A DNA stretch of 64,000 nucleotides from an uncultured Bacteroides sp. (GTDB taxonomy: Bacteria > Bacteroidota > Bacteroidia > Bacteroidales > Bacteroidaceae). The notes under the pieces were generated by a model. That model was not told the origin of the DNA, ran no database searches, and saw nothing but the letters and a program-made list of their open reading frames with translations. Made by a program: the position numbers and the translations under genes. Within the stretch, counting starts at the first letter, position 1; each line of letters starts with the position of its first letter. Below are positions 38,053 through 46,811 of the stretch, piece after piece. The DNA is taken from positions 1 to 64,000 of the forward strand of contig CALUGY010000078.1 in NCBI GenBank assembly GCA_944320295.1, read 5' to 3'.

Positions 38053-38793
38053 TTACCGGTTGTAGTAGGCTTCTGCCTGGTGCAACGTTTCCGGCTTGCC
38101 GATGTCGAACCACACGCCTCCGTCTACGGGGTGGGTGCGTATAAGGGCCTTGCGGCAAACACCTACGTAGAACGGAATGATTGAGAACCGGTCGCACGTG
38201 GCCCACTCATCCATGTAGCGGAAGATGGATGGCGACATGACGTGGATGCTGTTGAAGGCTTCTTCCGTATAGCGGCCGGCATCGGCTGGAGCCAGTTCCT
38301 TGGGCAGCACCTCGCCCGTGGACTTGTTCGTCCAGCCGCACAGGCGGCCGTCGGCATCGGTCAAGAAGTAGCGGGAGGTGGTGCGGTGGCTGGTTAGCAA
38401 CGTGGCATCGGCCCCATGCTCTACGTGGTAGCGGTAGAGCGCGGACAGGTCGACGTCGGAGAGGGTATCTACGTTGTGCACCAGAAACGGCTCGTCGCCA
38501 TCAAGGAAGGGACGTGCCTTGCGTATGCCTCCGCCCGTGTCGAGCAACGCCCCGCGTTCGTCGCTTATGTGGATGGTGACGCCGAAGTTGCCGTTGGCAT
38601 GGAGGTAGTCGATGATTTGCTGGCCCAAGTGGTGGATGTTGACGGTGATGTCGCGGAATCCCGCCTCCTTCAGCCGCAGGATGACGCGTTGCAGCATGGG
38701 TTTGCCTGCCACAGGCACCAAGGCTTTGGGCATGCTGTCGGTCAGCGGGCGCAGGCGTGTGCCCATGCCGGCGGCAAATATCATGGCTTTCAT
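38053..38793 (-). CDS. sugar-1-phosphate nucleotidyltransferase (MurU-like)
   Basis: The 246-residue protein starts MKAMIFAAGMGTRLRPLTDS, the nucleotide-binding signature of the NTP_transferase family, with MPKALVPVAGKPML following. VHNVDTLSDVDLSAL carries a metal-binding Asp. Its length without a C-terminal beta-helix matches MurU (UTP:MurNAc-1-P uridylyltransferase) better than GlmU or ManC. The gene lies one base after the AmgK-like fusion gene, as expected for the MurNAc recycling route. The substrate assignment is by context. Confidence 0.82.
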   Translation of the reverse strand: MKAMIFAAGMGTRLRPLTDSMPKALVPVAGKPMLQRVILRLKEAGFRDITVNIHHLGQQIIDYLHANGNFGVTIHISDERGALLDTGGGIRKARPFLDGDEPFLVHNVDTLSDVDLSALYRYHVEHGADATLLTSHRTTSRYFLTDADGRLCGWTNKSTGEVLPKELAPADAGRYTEEAFNSIHVMSPSIFRYMDEWATCDRFSIIPFYVGVCRKALIRTHPVDGGVWFDIGKPETLHQAEAYYNR

Positions 38794-38794
38794 T

Positions 38795-40225
38795 TCAGTT
38801 CTTCGCTTTAAAAGTCTGCTCTATGTTCTGCTCGCGGTGCACGAGGTTGACCTGTACGCCGAACTTTTGGTTGAGGTGCTCGGCCAGGTGCTGCGCCGAG
38901 TAGACGGAACGGTGCTGCCCGCCGGTGCAGCCGAAGCTGACGCAAAGGTTGGTGAAGCCGCGCTCCATGTAGCGCTTTACCGAAGCGTCGACCAGGGCAT
39001 ATGCGTGCTCCAAGAACGTCTGTATCTCGCCGTCTTCTTCAAGGAAGCGGATGACTGGCTCGTCCAGTCCCGTGAAGGGCTTATAGCGTTCGTATTTGCC
39101 GGGGTTGTTCACGGCGCGGCAATCGAACACGAATCCGCCCCCGTTGCCCGTGGGGTCTTCGGGGATTCCCTTCTTGTAGGCGAAGCTGATTACCTTCACC
39201 ACGAGGCGGCGCTTTTGCAGGTCGTCGGTAAACTGCTTCAGTTCGGTGAGTTCTTGCAGAATCTTGCTCAGGTAAGGGTATTCCGGGTAGGGCTCTTGCA
39301 GCAAGCGGCGCAGGTTTTCGATGGCGAAGGGCACGCTCTGTATGAAGTGCGGCTTCTTCTCGAAGTAGCCACGGAAGCCGTAGGCGCCCAGCACCTGCAT
39401 GGTGCGGAACAGCACGAAGTGGCGCAGCTGGGCGTAGAAGTAGGCCTCGTCCACCGGCTGGTATTTGCGCAGCGCGTCGATGTACTCCTGCAGCAGCTCC
39501 TGACGCAAGCTGTCGGGATAGTTGGCCTTTGCCTGCCACAGGAACGAGGCCACGTCGTAGTACACGGGACCTTTCCGGCCGCCCTGGAAGTCGATAAACC
39601 AAGGTTCCCCGTCCCTAATCATGACGTTGCGGCTTTGGAAGTCGCGGTACATGAAGGTGGCCGAGCTGCTGCGCAGCAACACGTCGGCCATTTTCTGGAA
39701 GTCGTCTTCCAGCTTGTCTTCCATGAAGTCCATGCCCGTGGCCTTTAGGAAGCAGTATTTAAAGTAGTTCAAGTCCCACAAGATGGAACGGCTGTTGAAC
39801 TCCGGCAGCGGGTAGCAGTAGGAAAAGTCCATGCCGTCGGCGCCCGCGAACTGTATGGACGGCAGTAGGCGGATGGTCTTGCGCAGCAGTTGCTTCTCTT
39901 CTTCGTCGAACACGCTGGTCTTGCGCCCCTTCTCTATGGCGTCGAAGAGGAGCGTGTTGCCCAAGTCCTCTTGCAGGTAATATATGTCGTCGTCGGAACG
40001 GATGTAGACCTTGGGCACGGGCAGCCCTTTCTGCCTGAAGTGGTCGGCCATGTAGAGGAAGGCCCGGTTCTCCTCCCTCGACTCGCCGGCCACGCCTATC
40101 AGCGTGGGGTCGCCTGTCAGGCGGAAGTAGCGGCGGTTGGAGCCGGAGGAGGGCAATTCGTCTATCTGTGCGGGCGCGTGCCCGGTGTGTGCGATGTAAA
40201 TCTTCTTCAGTTCTTCGTTTATCAT
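38795..40225 (-). CDS. AmgK-like sugar kinase fused to RapZ C-terminal domain
   Basis: This 476-residue protein has two parts. Residues 1-320 are an aminoglycoside-phosphotransferase-type kinase with the catalytic loop YRDFQSRN at 193-200 and the Mg site IDFQGG at 211-216, as in AmgK (anomeric MurNAc/GlcNAc kinase). Residues 340-465 match the C-terminal domain of RapZ, with SFAYKKGIP, FVFDCRAVNNP, TGLDEPV and GCTGGQHRSV (432-441). The RapZ P-loop kinase part is absent. In E. coli the RapZ C-terminal domain senses GlcN-6-P. Both parts are in one frame with no stop. The MurU-like gene follows after one base. Confidence 0.88.
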   Translation of the reverse strand: MINEELKKIYIAHTGHAPAQIDELPSSGSNRRYFRLTGDPTLIGVAGESREENRAFLYMADHFRQKGLPVPKVYIRSDDDIYYLQEDLGNTLLFDAIEKGRKTSVFDEEEKQLLRKTIRLLPSIQFAGADGMDFSYCYPLPEFNSRSILWDLNYFKYCFLKATGMDFMEDKLEDDFQKMADVLLRSSSATFMYRDFQSRNVMIRDGEPWFIDFQGGRKGPVYYDVASFLWQAKANYPDSLRQELLQEYIDALRKYQPVDEAYFYAQLRHFVLFRTMQVLGAYGFRGYFEKKPHFIQSVPFAIENLRRLLQEPYPEYPYLSKILQELTELKQFTDDLQKRRLVVKVISFAYKKGIPEDPTGNGGGFVFDCRAVNNPGKYERYKPFTGLDEPVIRFLEEDGEIQTFLEHAYALVDASVKRYMERGFTNLCVSFGCTGGQHRSVYSAQHLAEHLNQKFGVQVNLVHREQNIEQTFKAKN

Positions 40226-40382
40226 GTCGTATACTTCTATTTTGGTGGCTAAGATACGCCTTTTCCCTTAAAATGGCACGCTTTGCCGGACGGTATTTCA
40301 TAAAAATGTCGTTTCAATCGCCGTGTGCCCGCTTTCTTTTGCGCCGCTTTTCCGACGGCCGGGAATGCCGTTCCCCGTGGCA

Positions 40383-40498
40383 TTATACGGGGGCTTTGCT
40401 CCGTACATGTTGCGTGTTTGCTCGCAACGTGTTGCGTCCGTGCTCCGAACGCGTTACGCCCGCGCTCCGTACATGTTGCGGACATGGCTGTGTAATAT
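40383..40498 (+). repeat. 4x22-bp palindromic intergenic element, array 6
   Basis: Cores start at 40401, 40423, 40445 and 40467 with hexamers ACATGT, ACGTGT, ACGCGT and ACATGT. AT-rich hexamers TTATAC (40383-40388) and TAATAT (40493-40498) lie in both outer registers. The 380-bp gap 40226-40605 between two minus-strand genes holds this element and a terminator, and nothing coding. Confidence 0.92.
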
Positions 40499-40517
40499 GC
40501 TGTTTTTGAGTGAAAAA

Positions 40518-40556
40518 GAAAGGGATGTGCCATAATACATGTGGCACATCCCTTTC
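40518..40556 (-). terminator. intrinsic terminator of the DHOD-like gene
   Basis: A 15-bp perfect stem (GAAAGGGATGTGCCA with TGGCACATCCCTTTC) and 9-base loop is followed on minus by a T-rich tract (TTTTTC). Confidence 0.88.
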
Positions 40557-40605
40557 CAGTAGATGACAGGGAAAGGCGGAATGCGCCTCCCCGGTGTATG
40601 TCTGC

Positions 40606-41583
40606 TTATTCGTGTGCGGCGAAGTACTTCAGAAACTGCGTGCGCTCGAAGGTGCTGGCGCCCTTGGCGTCGCCCCGGTTCAGCCTGCCTTTGAACTGCG
40701 CGATGCTCTCCATGCCCTTGCGTTCCATCCACTGACGTAGGAAGCCGCAGTACTCACCGATGACCGCCGGTCCTTGGCGATAGATGGAACTGCATACCTC
40801 TACGGCCGATGCTCCGGCCAGGATGGCCTTGACCACAGCCTCTGGTGTGTGCACGCCGCCCGACAAGGCATAGTCCATGCGGGGCACGGCAGCCGAGGCG
40901 ATGCCTGTCCAGCGCAAGGCTTTCGGCAGGTCGGCCTCTGTGCTGAACACGTTGCAGGCCGACTGCTCCATCTTCTCTATGTCGATGTCCGGCTGGTAGA
41001 AGCGGTTGAACAGCACTACGGCGGCTGCCCCGTTGGCATACAGTTGCTCGATGAGGGCTACCGGGTTGGTCAGGTTGTCGCCCAGCTTCATAATGACGGG
41101 GATGCCGACCGTGTTCTTCACGTGCTTCAATATGTCTATGTGGCGCTGTTCGAAGCTTCCGTACGCGTATTGCGGGTCACTCTGCAGGGCCAGGATGTTT
41201 ATTTCCAGCGCGTCGGCTCCGGCCTGCTCTATTTGTTTGGCGAAGTCCACCCATTGCGCGTCGTCGTAGCAGTTGATGCTGGCAATGATAGGGATGTCGC
41301 ACCGTTTCTTGCTTTCGGCTATGAGCGCCACATATTCGCTCAGCCTGTGCTGGCGTATGTAGGCGGCCATGTAGTCGCTTCCCTCCGGCGACGCGTAGGC
41401 ATCCTGCGCCTTGTCCGTTTCCATCAGGATTTGCTCTTCGAATAGTGACTTCAGTACGATGGCCCCTGCTCCGGCCTCGCACAACTTCTTGTTCTTTTCC
41501 GCGCTGTCGGTAAGTCCCGAACTGCTGACAATGACAGGGTTCTTGAGCTTCAGCCCTGCAAAAGAGGTTTCTAATGTTGCCAT
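40606..41583 (-). CDS. dihydroorotate dehydrogenase-like flavoprotein
   Basis: The 325-residue TIM barrel is of the PyrD type (TSFAGLKLKNPVIVSSSGLT, IPIIASINCYDDAQWVDFAK, VIMKLGDNLTNP, YALSGGVHTPEAVVKAILAG). The conserved FMN-phosphate region is in SGGVHT. It is annotated as dihydroorotate dehydrogenase-like because key catalytic positions of true PyrD are not clearly retained; the substrate is not known. It is the last gene of a DUF4494 / YggS / DHOD-like run and ends at a strong terminator. Confidence 0.82.
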   Translation of the reverse strand: MATLETSFAGLKLKNPVIVSSSGLTDSAEKNKKLCEAGAGAIVLKSLFEEQILMETDKAQDAYASPEGSDYMAAYIRQHRLSEYVALIAESKKRCDIPIIASINCYDDAQWVDFAKQIEQAGADALEINILALQSDPQYAYGSFEQRHIDILKHVKNTVGIPVIMKLGDNLTNPVALIEQLYANGAAAVVLFNRFYQPDIDIEKMEQSACNVFSTEADLPKALRWTGIASAAVPRMDYALSGGVHTPEAVVKAILAGASAVEVCSSIYRQGPAVIGEYCGFLRQWMERKGMESIAQFKGRLNRGDAKGASTFERTQFLKYFAAHE

Positions 41584-41619
41584 GATGATGGTGTATGGTT
41601 GGTTAATGATTTCTTATGC

Positions 41620-42288
41620 TTAGTATTGCCTTTCGCCGAATATGCTGCTTCCGATGCGCACCAGCGTGCTTCCGGCAGCCAAGGCCTCGTGGTAGTCGTG
41701 CGACATGCCCATTGACAGTTCCCGGAACCACTCCGCATTGGCAAACCACCTGTCCTTGAACTCGTCGAACAGGCTGCGGAGCAGGCGGAATTCGGCTTGC
41801 ACCTGCGTCATGTCTTCGGTGTTGGTGGCCATGCCCATCAGTCCGCATATCCTTACGTTATGCAGGGATTTCCATTGCCCTTCGTCCAGCATGGTGCGGC
41901 ACTCTTCTGGGAGAAAGCCGAATTTGGTCTCCTCCTGTGCCACGTGCAGCTGTAGCAGGCAATCTATGACCCGTCCAGCCTTGCCGGCCTGCTTGTCTAC
42001 TTCGGCCAGCAACTTATACGAGTCGATGCCGTGTATCAATGCCACGTAGGGCGCGATGTATTTCACCTTGTTGGTTTGCAGATGGCCGATGAAGTGCCAT
42101 TCTATGTCCTTGGGAAGGTCTTGCCATTTGGCCGTCATTTCCTGCACCTTGCTTTCACCGAAGATGCGTTGTCCGGTCTCGTAGGCGGCAGTTATGGCTT
42201 CTTTGGGGTGGAACTTCGACACGGCTACCAGACGCACGCCTTCGGGGAGTTCCGCCTTTATCCGTTTCAGGTTTCCTGCGATGTCCAT
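41620..42288 (-). CDS. yggS: YggS-family PLP homeostasis protein
   Basis: From ATG 42288 the protein has 222 residues, normal for the family. VAVSKFHPKEAI carries the PLP-binding Lys, followed by FGESKVQEM, WHFIGHLQTNKVKYI and the phosphate-binding end GSTLVRIGSSIFGER. It binds pyridoxal phosphate without known catalysis and buffers vitamin B6 pools. The frame is open upstream into the DUF4494 gene but that part is antisense-like shadow. The gap to DUF4494 is 14 bp. Confidence 0.93.
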   Translation of the reverse strand: MDIAGNLKRIKAELPEGVRLVAVSKFHPKEAITAAYETGQRIFGESKVQEMTAKWQDLPKDIEWHFIGHLQTNKVKYIAPYVALIHGIDSYKLLAEVDKQAGKAGRVIDCLLQLHVAQEETKFGFLPEECRTMLDEGQWKSLHNVRICGLMGMATNTEDMTQVQAEFRLLRSLFDEFKDRWFANAEWFRELSMGMSHDYHEALAAGSTLVRIGSSIFGERQY

Positions 42289-42302
42289 GGTTGTATAGTG
42301 GG

Positions 42303-42782
42303 TTATTTGGAAGCTTGTTCCATCTCCGGTTTGTCGTCCGAAGCCGCTTGGTAGCGGTACACGTCCATTATTGTGGTTTCTGCCACCGAAGCTATCTGAT
42401 AGTCGGCCATTGTTCCCTCCATGCCTTTGTCCAGCTTCTTCACGGCATCGCGCAGGTCGGCGGCTTGTACCAGTATGAGTGTGGATGTCTTTTTCTCGGC
42501 TCCGCTCTTTTCGTCCAATGTGATGAATACCACCTTGCACTTGAACCAGCGGTCGGCTGCCTCCTCCTCGCTGGGGAACAGTTCGCTGTAGTTGGCGCGT
42601 TTGATGTCGGCCACGGTGTATTCTCCGGTCATGAACGGGCTGATTTCCTCTATGATGCGGGCTTCGGCCTCGGTAAAGCTCAGCGCCTCCACAAGGTATG
42701 GCTCTGTCACTTTCTTTACCATTCCGTTTTCCATTGTCTTTTCATAACGGATTTTGCATTCGAACCAAGTATTTATCAACAT
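42303..42782 (-). CDS. DUF4494 protein
   Basis: The 159-residue protein begins MLINTWFECKIRYEKTMENG and shows WFKCKVVFITLDEKSGAEKK and TTIMDVYRY. This matches a small soluble family I know from Bacteroidales with no assigned function; the charged, mixed alpha/beta sequence has no signal peptide. It heads the DUF4494 / YggS / DHOD-like operon with a TATCTTTG -7 box about 95 bp upstream. Confidence 0.8.
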   Translation of the reverse strand: MLINTWFECKIRYEKTMENGMVKKVTEPYLVEALSFTEAEARIIEEISPFMTGEYTVADIKRANYSELFPSEEEAADRWFKCKVVFITLDEKSGAEKKTSTLILVQAADLRDAVKKLDKGMEGTMADYQIASVAETTIMDVYRYQAASDDKPEMEQASK

Positions 42783-42877
42783 TGTGTTTCAGTTTTAAAG
42801 GGTTAATATAAGAATCAAATCTATTCGCCGTATGCCATCCCCTTTCGTTATGGCAGAGGGGCATCCGCTTTGAGTAG

Positions 42878-42885
42878 CAAAGATA
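42878..42885 (-). promoter_or_regulatory. -7 box of the DUF4494-yggS operon
   Basis: Minus-strand TATCTTTG matches TAnnTTTG, 95 bp upstream of the ATG at 42782. Confidence 0.55.
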
Positions 42886-42967
42886 GCGAGAAGTCGCGAC
42901 ACTTCGGCACAAACGGTGCGAATAAAAAAGCGGTTGCGGCTCGTCGCGGTAGTTGGTGCGTTGGTTG

Positions 42968-43627
42968 TCAGGGTTTGCGGAATTGCCCGTCTCTCCATGC
43001 ATAGGTCAAGGCCGGTAGGATGTACGGCCTCAACTTCTCGGCGGCGTCCTTTGCCATGTAGTCGGGAGTGGCGAGAATGAATGTCAGCGACGTGTCGTCC
43101 TTGGACAGTTCGGCCTTGAAGAGCGGCAGGTCTGCTTGTCGGCGGGCATCCTGATATTCGTAGACGTCCGTCGTGTCGGCTGCTTCGGCAATGAAGTCGG
43201 CGATGGCGGGAGTTGCTGGCAGGTAGTCCTGTGCCGGGAGTTCGTGCCATCCGGTTGTATAAAACTTGAAGTGGCTGTCGCAGGCCGGTGCACAGGCGGT
43301 TTGCACCACGCATATCACCTTGGTGCTGTCGTTCAGCGGGAGGAGTTTCATTTGCCAACTGCTTTGTTCGGTGGTTTGTATCCGGATGTAGTCGGCGGTG
43401 AGTTCCGTCATTTCCGACTTGCCGCCGAGCGTGTTCGTCACCTGTGCTTTCATATCGCTGGCCAGGAAGTCCACGCAGTCGGCGCGGTTCACAGCGGTAA
43501 GCAGGGGACTTAATGAGTCGGGCATGTTGACAAAGCACGTCTTGGCTTCTTGCGCATAAGCAAACGTTCCACAAAGGGCAGCGGCGCACAACGCGCACTT
43601 TAGCTTGCGGTATGTCATTACGTTCAT
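42968..43627 (-). CDS. DUF3256 secreted protein
   Basis: The 219-residue precursor has a signal peptide (to about FAYAQ; ATG 43618 is an alternative start). The mature part begins AKTCFVNMPDSLSPLLTAVN and matches the DUF3256 pattern (NRADCVDFLASDMKAQVTN, KLLPLNDSTKVICVVQT). The fold and role are unknown; probably periplasmic. It is 12 bp downstream of the methionine sulfoxide reductase gene and probably co-transcribed. Confidence 0.78.
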   Translation of the reverse strand: MNVMTYRKLKCALCAAALCGTFAYAQEAKTCFVNMPDSLSPLLTAVNRADCVDFLASDMKAQVTNTLGGKSEMTELTADYIRIQTTEQSSWQMKLLPLNDSTKVICVVQTACAPACDSHFKFYTTGWHELPAQDYLPATPAIADFIAEAADTTDVYEYQDARRQADLPLFKAELSKDDTSLTFILATPDYMAKDAAEKLRPYILPALTYAWRDGQFRKP

Positions 43628-43639
43628 AGTTCCTTTCTA

Positions 43640-44158
43640 TTATATATTATGTGTATTCAGTACAGTAAAGTCCAAGCATGCAAGCATGGCTTCCAAGTAC
43701 TGCTCATCGGTCTTGTCGAAAGCGTCCGGCTGTTCGCTGTCAATGTCGAGCACGCCCCATGGGTTTACAGAAACGTCTTCTCCGTGTGGCTTGCAGTAGA
43801 CGGGAATGACTATTTCAGACCGCGCCCGTGAGCTGCATGCTATGTGTCCAGGGAAGGCATCCACATCGGGTACGATGAGTGTGCGCTGTTCCGCATAGGC
43901 CGTTCCGCACACGCCACGCCCGTAGGGCAACCGGGTACAGGCCACCGGCCCTTGAAAGGGATAGAGACGCAACTCTCCGTCAACGGCGCGATAGAAGCCC
44001 ACCCAGAGGAAATCGAATGTCTCCTTCAACGCTGCCGCAAGATTGCCCAAGGCGGCTATCATAGAGTCTTCGCCCTCAAGCAACGCGCGCACTTGTGGCA
44101 ATAGCGTGCGGTATTTTTCTTCTTTCGTGCCTTGAGACACGTACAAGTCTTCGGCCAT
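43640..44158 (-). CDS. msrC: free methionine-(R)-sulfoxide reductase (GAF domain)
   Basis: The 172-residue protein consists of one GAF domain. It has the three cysteines of the fRMsr family: C74 (GPVACTRLPYG), C84 (GRGVCGTA) and C108 (FPGHIACSS), and the substrate region EIVIPVY ... WGVLDIDS. It reduces free Met-R-sulfoxide with thioredoxin. A TATATTTG -7 box is 28 bp upstream, and DUF3256 follows. Confidence 0.92.
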   Translation of the reverse strand: MAEDLYVSQGTKEEKYRTLLPQVRALLEGEDSMIAALGNLAAALKETFDFLWVGFYRAVDGELRLYPFQGPVACTRLPYGRGVCGTAYAEQRTLIVPDVDAFPGHIACSSRARSEIVIPVYCKPHGEDVSVNPWGVLDIDSEQPDAFDKTDEQYLEAMLACLDFTVLNTHNI

Positions 44159-44185
44159 AATAGCTTATACCAGTTTTACAGGGGC

Positions 44186-44193
44186 CAAATATA
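44186..44193 (-). promoter_or_regulatory. -7 box of msrC
   Basis: Minus-strand TATATTTG matches TAnnTTTG. Confidence 0.5.
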
Positions 44194-44229
44194 CGGAGAA
44201 CATTCTGAAAAGCCAATACTTTCCGCCTG

Positions 44230-45126
44230 TCAACTGCCCAAGTAGAGGAAGAACATACCCAGCAGTACCAGCGCAAGGTCGATGGCCTTTTCCTTCAGGT
44301 TTTTCTCGTGGAATACCCAGGCACCGAACAGGAACGACACCACCACGCTGCCACGCCGCACCATGGAGACGATGGATACCATGGAGTCCTCATAGCTCAG
44401 CGCGTAGAAGTATACGAAATCGGCGGCGCAAAGGAACAGGGAGATACCGATGATGCACCAGTCCCACCGGAACGGCGTGCTCTCTTTCCGTTTGGGATAC
44501 CACAGCAACAGCAGCACGGGGCACATGATGAAGAGCTGGTACACGTTGTACCACGACTGCACGAGCATAGGCTCGAGCTGCTTCATCAGATACTTGTCAT
44601 ACAGCCCGCTTGCCGCGCCCGTCACAGCAGCCAATACCACGAACAGCACCCACTTGTTATGTTTGAAGTCGATACCCTCCTTCTTACCGGAGCGGCTCAA
44701 CAGGAAGAATGACAGGATGGCCAGCACCACGCCTATCCATTGATAGAGGTTGAGGCGTTCGCCGAACAGCAGGAGTGCGCCCACCAGCACCATGACCGGC
44801 CTCGTGGCATTGATGGGGCCGACGATAGTGAGCGGCAAGTGTTTCATGCCGAAGTAGCCCAGCACCCACGAACTCAACACGATGAACGACTTGACGAGGA
44901 TGAGCCGGTGTGCCTCCCAACCGGCGTGGGGCATGTGGAACATGGTGCCCTCCAGCATGTGCGGTGCGAACTGCCCCAGTAGGATGAAGGGCAGGAACAC
45001 CAGACTGCAAAACAGCGTGTTGAGAAACAGCACGGGCAACACGGCATTGCCGCGCAGCGATTTCTTCTTGAATACGTCGTAAAAACCCAGCAGGGCTGCC
45101 GACAGAAAAGCTAAGAGTAACCACAT
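44230..45126 (-). CDS. EamA/DMT-superfamily transporter
   Basis: The 298 residues form ten hydrophobic helices in two halves, the EamA layout. Examples are LLLAFLSAALLGFYDVFKKK at the start, VGPINATRPVMVLVGALLLF in the first half, and VSMVRRGSVVVSFLFGAWVF followed by IDLALVLLGMFFLYLG at the end. The substrate is unknown. It lies 70 bp downstream of truA. Confidence 0.88.
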   Translation of the reverse strand: MWLLLAFLSAALLGFYDVFKKKSLRGNAVLPVLFLNTLFCSLVFLPFILLGQFAPHMLEGTMFHMPHAGWEAHRLILVKSFIVLSSWVLGYFGMKHLPLTIVGPINATRPVMVLVGALLLFGERLNLYQWIGVVLAILSFFLLSRSGKKEGIDFKHNKWVLFVVLAAVTGAASGLYDKYLMKQLEPMLVQSWYNVYQLFIMCPVLLLLWYPKRKESTPFRWDWCIIGISLFLCAADFVYFYALSYEDSMVSIVSMVRRGSVVVSFLFGAWVFHEKNLKEKAIDLALVLLGMFFLYLGS

Positions 45127-45196
45127 GGTTGTATCTGTTATTCGGGTTGTGATGGTTATATGCCGGAAATGCGCCGATGCCCTTTCTCCTTGCCGT

Positions 45197-45952
45197 TTAC
45201 GGCTGCATGAAGATGTCCTCCGGATAGGTGACGTCCGCCAGGAAAAGCGCGTGGCCCGGAGCCGACGTGCCTGCCTTGCAACGGTCTTTCTGCTCTATGA
45301 TGCGGCGGAAACCTTCAACCGACAGCTTGCCACGGCCTACCTCGAACAGCGTGCCCACGATGGCGCGCACCATGTTGCGCAAGAAGCGGTCGGCCCGGAT
45401 GGTGAACACCCACGTGTCTTTGTCCTCCTGCGTCCATTCGGCGTGCGTCACGCGGCAGTTGTTGGTCTTTACGTCGGTGTGCAGCTTGCTGAAGCTGGTG
45501 AAGTCCGTGTAGTCGTACAGCGTGCGTGCGGCCTCGTTCATCTTCGCGAAGTCGGGGGCGTGGAACAGACGGCAACGGTACTGGCGCAGGAAAGGTTGCT
45601 TGGCCGTGGTAATGTAGTAATGGTACATGCGCGAAGTAGCGTCGAACCGGGCATGTGCGTCGGGCCGTACGGCACGCAGGCGGTGCACCGCGATGTCCGG
45701 CGGCAACAGGCGGTTCAGCTTGTCCTGCATCAGCACCTCGTCCAGCGGCATGTCGCTGTCGAAGTGGGCCACCATGAGCGAGGCGTGTACCCCGGCATCG
45801 GTGCGTCCGGCTCCCGTGACTTCCACGTCGCGGCGCAGCAGGGTTGCGAGTGCCTTCATCAGGCTCTCCTGCACGCTCGTTCCGTTCGGTTGGATTTGCC
45901 AGCCATGGTATGCCGTGCCGTCGTATGACAGGTACATGAAATATCGTTGCAC
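45197..45952 (-). CDS. truA: tRNA pseudouridine(38-40) synthase
   Basis: From GTG 45952 the protein has 251 residues and begins [20 protein letters not shown], the TruA start. The catalytic Asp lies in [11 protein letters not shown]. The frame continues upstream to 46135 but that part is not TruA-like and crosses the -7 box at 46030. TruA modifies the anticodon stem-loop of many tRNAs. Confidence 0.95.
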   Translation of the reverse strand: MQRYFMYLSYDGTAYHGWQIQPNGTSVQESLMKALATLLRRDVEVTGAGRTDAGVHASLMVAHFDSDMPLDEVLMQDKLNRLLPPDIAVHRLRAVRPDAHARFDATSRMYHYYITTAKQPFLRQYRCRLFHAPDFAKMNEAARTLYDYTDFTSFSKLHTDVKTNNCRVTHAEWTQEDKDTWVFTIRADRFLRNMVRAIVGTLFEVGRGKLSVEGFRRIIEQKDRCKAGTSAPGHALFLADVTYPEDIFMQP

Positions 45953-46029
45953 GTTATGGTTGTCTTTCGGGGTTGCGCATATCTGTTTTCTGGAGAGACG
46001 GACGCTTTTACAGCGGCCTTTTCCGGCTG

Positions 46030-46037
46030 CAAAGATA
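46030..46037 (-). promoter_or_regulatory. -7 box of truA
   Basis: Minus-strand TATCTTTG matches TAnnTTTG, about 80 bp upstream of the GTG start. Confidence 0.55.
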
Positions 46038-46102
46038 GCGTAAAGGCGGGTCGGAAGCAAGAAAAAAGCGGTAATCCCTTTTCCTCCTTGGCCTAATCGG
46101 CG

Positions 46103-46110
46103 TATCTTTG
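46103..46110 (+). promoter_or_regulatory. -7 box of the DUF5715 gene
   Basis: TATCTTTG matches TAnnTTTG, 23 bp before the ATG at 46134. Confidence 0.65.
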
Positions 46111-46133
46111 CCCTCCGAAAAAACAATTTGTAC

Positions 46134-46811
46134 ATGCGTTACCCGAAATTGGCCATGTTGGCCCTGCCGGCAATGTTCCTTGCCGTGTCCCTTACTGCGG
46201 GCTGCAAGGGGAAAGATACTTCGATGAAGATGAACACTCCCCGGAACATTCGTGGAGTCAGTAACTTTGGCCGCACGTTTTGCGACCTGAACAGCCGCCA
46301 GTTGGAAGCGGCAAAAACACTTGGCATAGAGCCTTTGGCCTCGCGCGAGGAGGCCGGATTGTTGTCAGGCAGCTTGAGGCGCATAGGCGACAATGAGCGT
46401 TATGCCGTGGATTCGCTTACCCATTCCATCCCTTACCTTGTGCCGCAGGCGGCCGATTTGCTCGACCTCATTGGGCAGAACTTCCTCGATTCGCTGGCAT
46501 CGAAAGGGCTTAACCCCAACAAGATAATCGTTACCTCCGTGCTGCGTACCGGCGATGATGTGAAGCGCCTTCGCCGGGGCAATACCAATGCGAGCAAGAA
46601 CTCCACACATGCCTACGGTACGACGTTCGACATCAGCTGGAAACGCTTCGCCAAAGTGGAAGACCCCGACGGGCGGCCCATGCAGGACGTGCGCGCCGAT
46701 ACCTTGAAGCTGGTGCTGGCCGAAGTGTTGCGCGACTTGCGCAAGGCTGAAGAATGCTATGTGAAATATGAGATAAAACAGGCTTGCTTCCACGTGACGG
46801 CAAGGCCGTAG
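46134..46811 (+). CDS. DUF5715 lipoprotein with M15/VanY-like metal motif
   Basis: The 225-residue precursor has a lipobox LTAGC (Cys24). The C-terminal half carries [18 protein letters not shown], then [10 protein letters not shown] at 157-166 (H159, D166 in SxHxxGxxxD spacing) and a late His in ACFHVTARP (H220). This is the zinc-ligand arrangement of M15 D,D/L,D-carboxypeptidases, so peptidoglycan trimming is possible. Activity is inferred. Array 7 starts just after the stop, in a convergent gap of 134 bp. Confidence 0.78.
   Translation: MRYPKLAMLALPAMFLAVSLTAGCKGKDTSMKMNTPRNIRGVSNFGRTFCDLNSRQLEAAKTLGIEPLASREEAGLLSGSLRRIGDNERYAVDSLTHSIPYLVPQAADLLDLIGQNFLDSLASKGLNPNKIIVTSVLRTGDDVKRLRRGNTNASKNSTHAYGTTFDISWKRFAKVEDPDGRPMQDVRADTLKLVLAEVLRDLRKAEECYVKYEIKQACFHVTARP

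Noticed and set aside
45953..46135. Longer TruA starting at 46135
   Set aside because: TruA homology starts at the GTG at 45952 and the extension includes the truA -7 box at 46030-46037.
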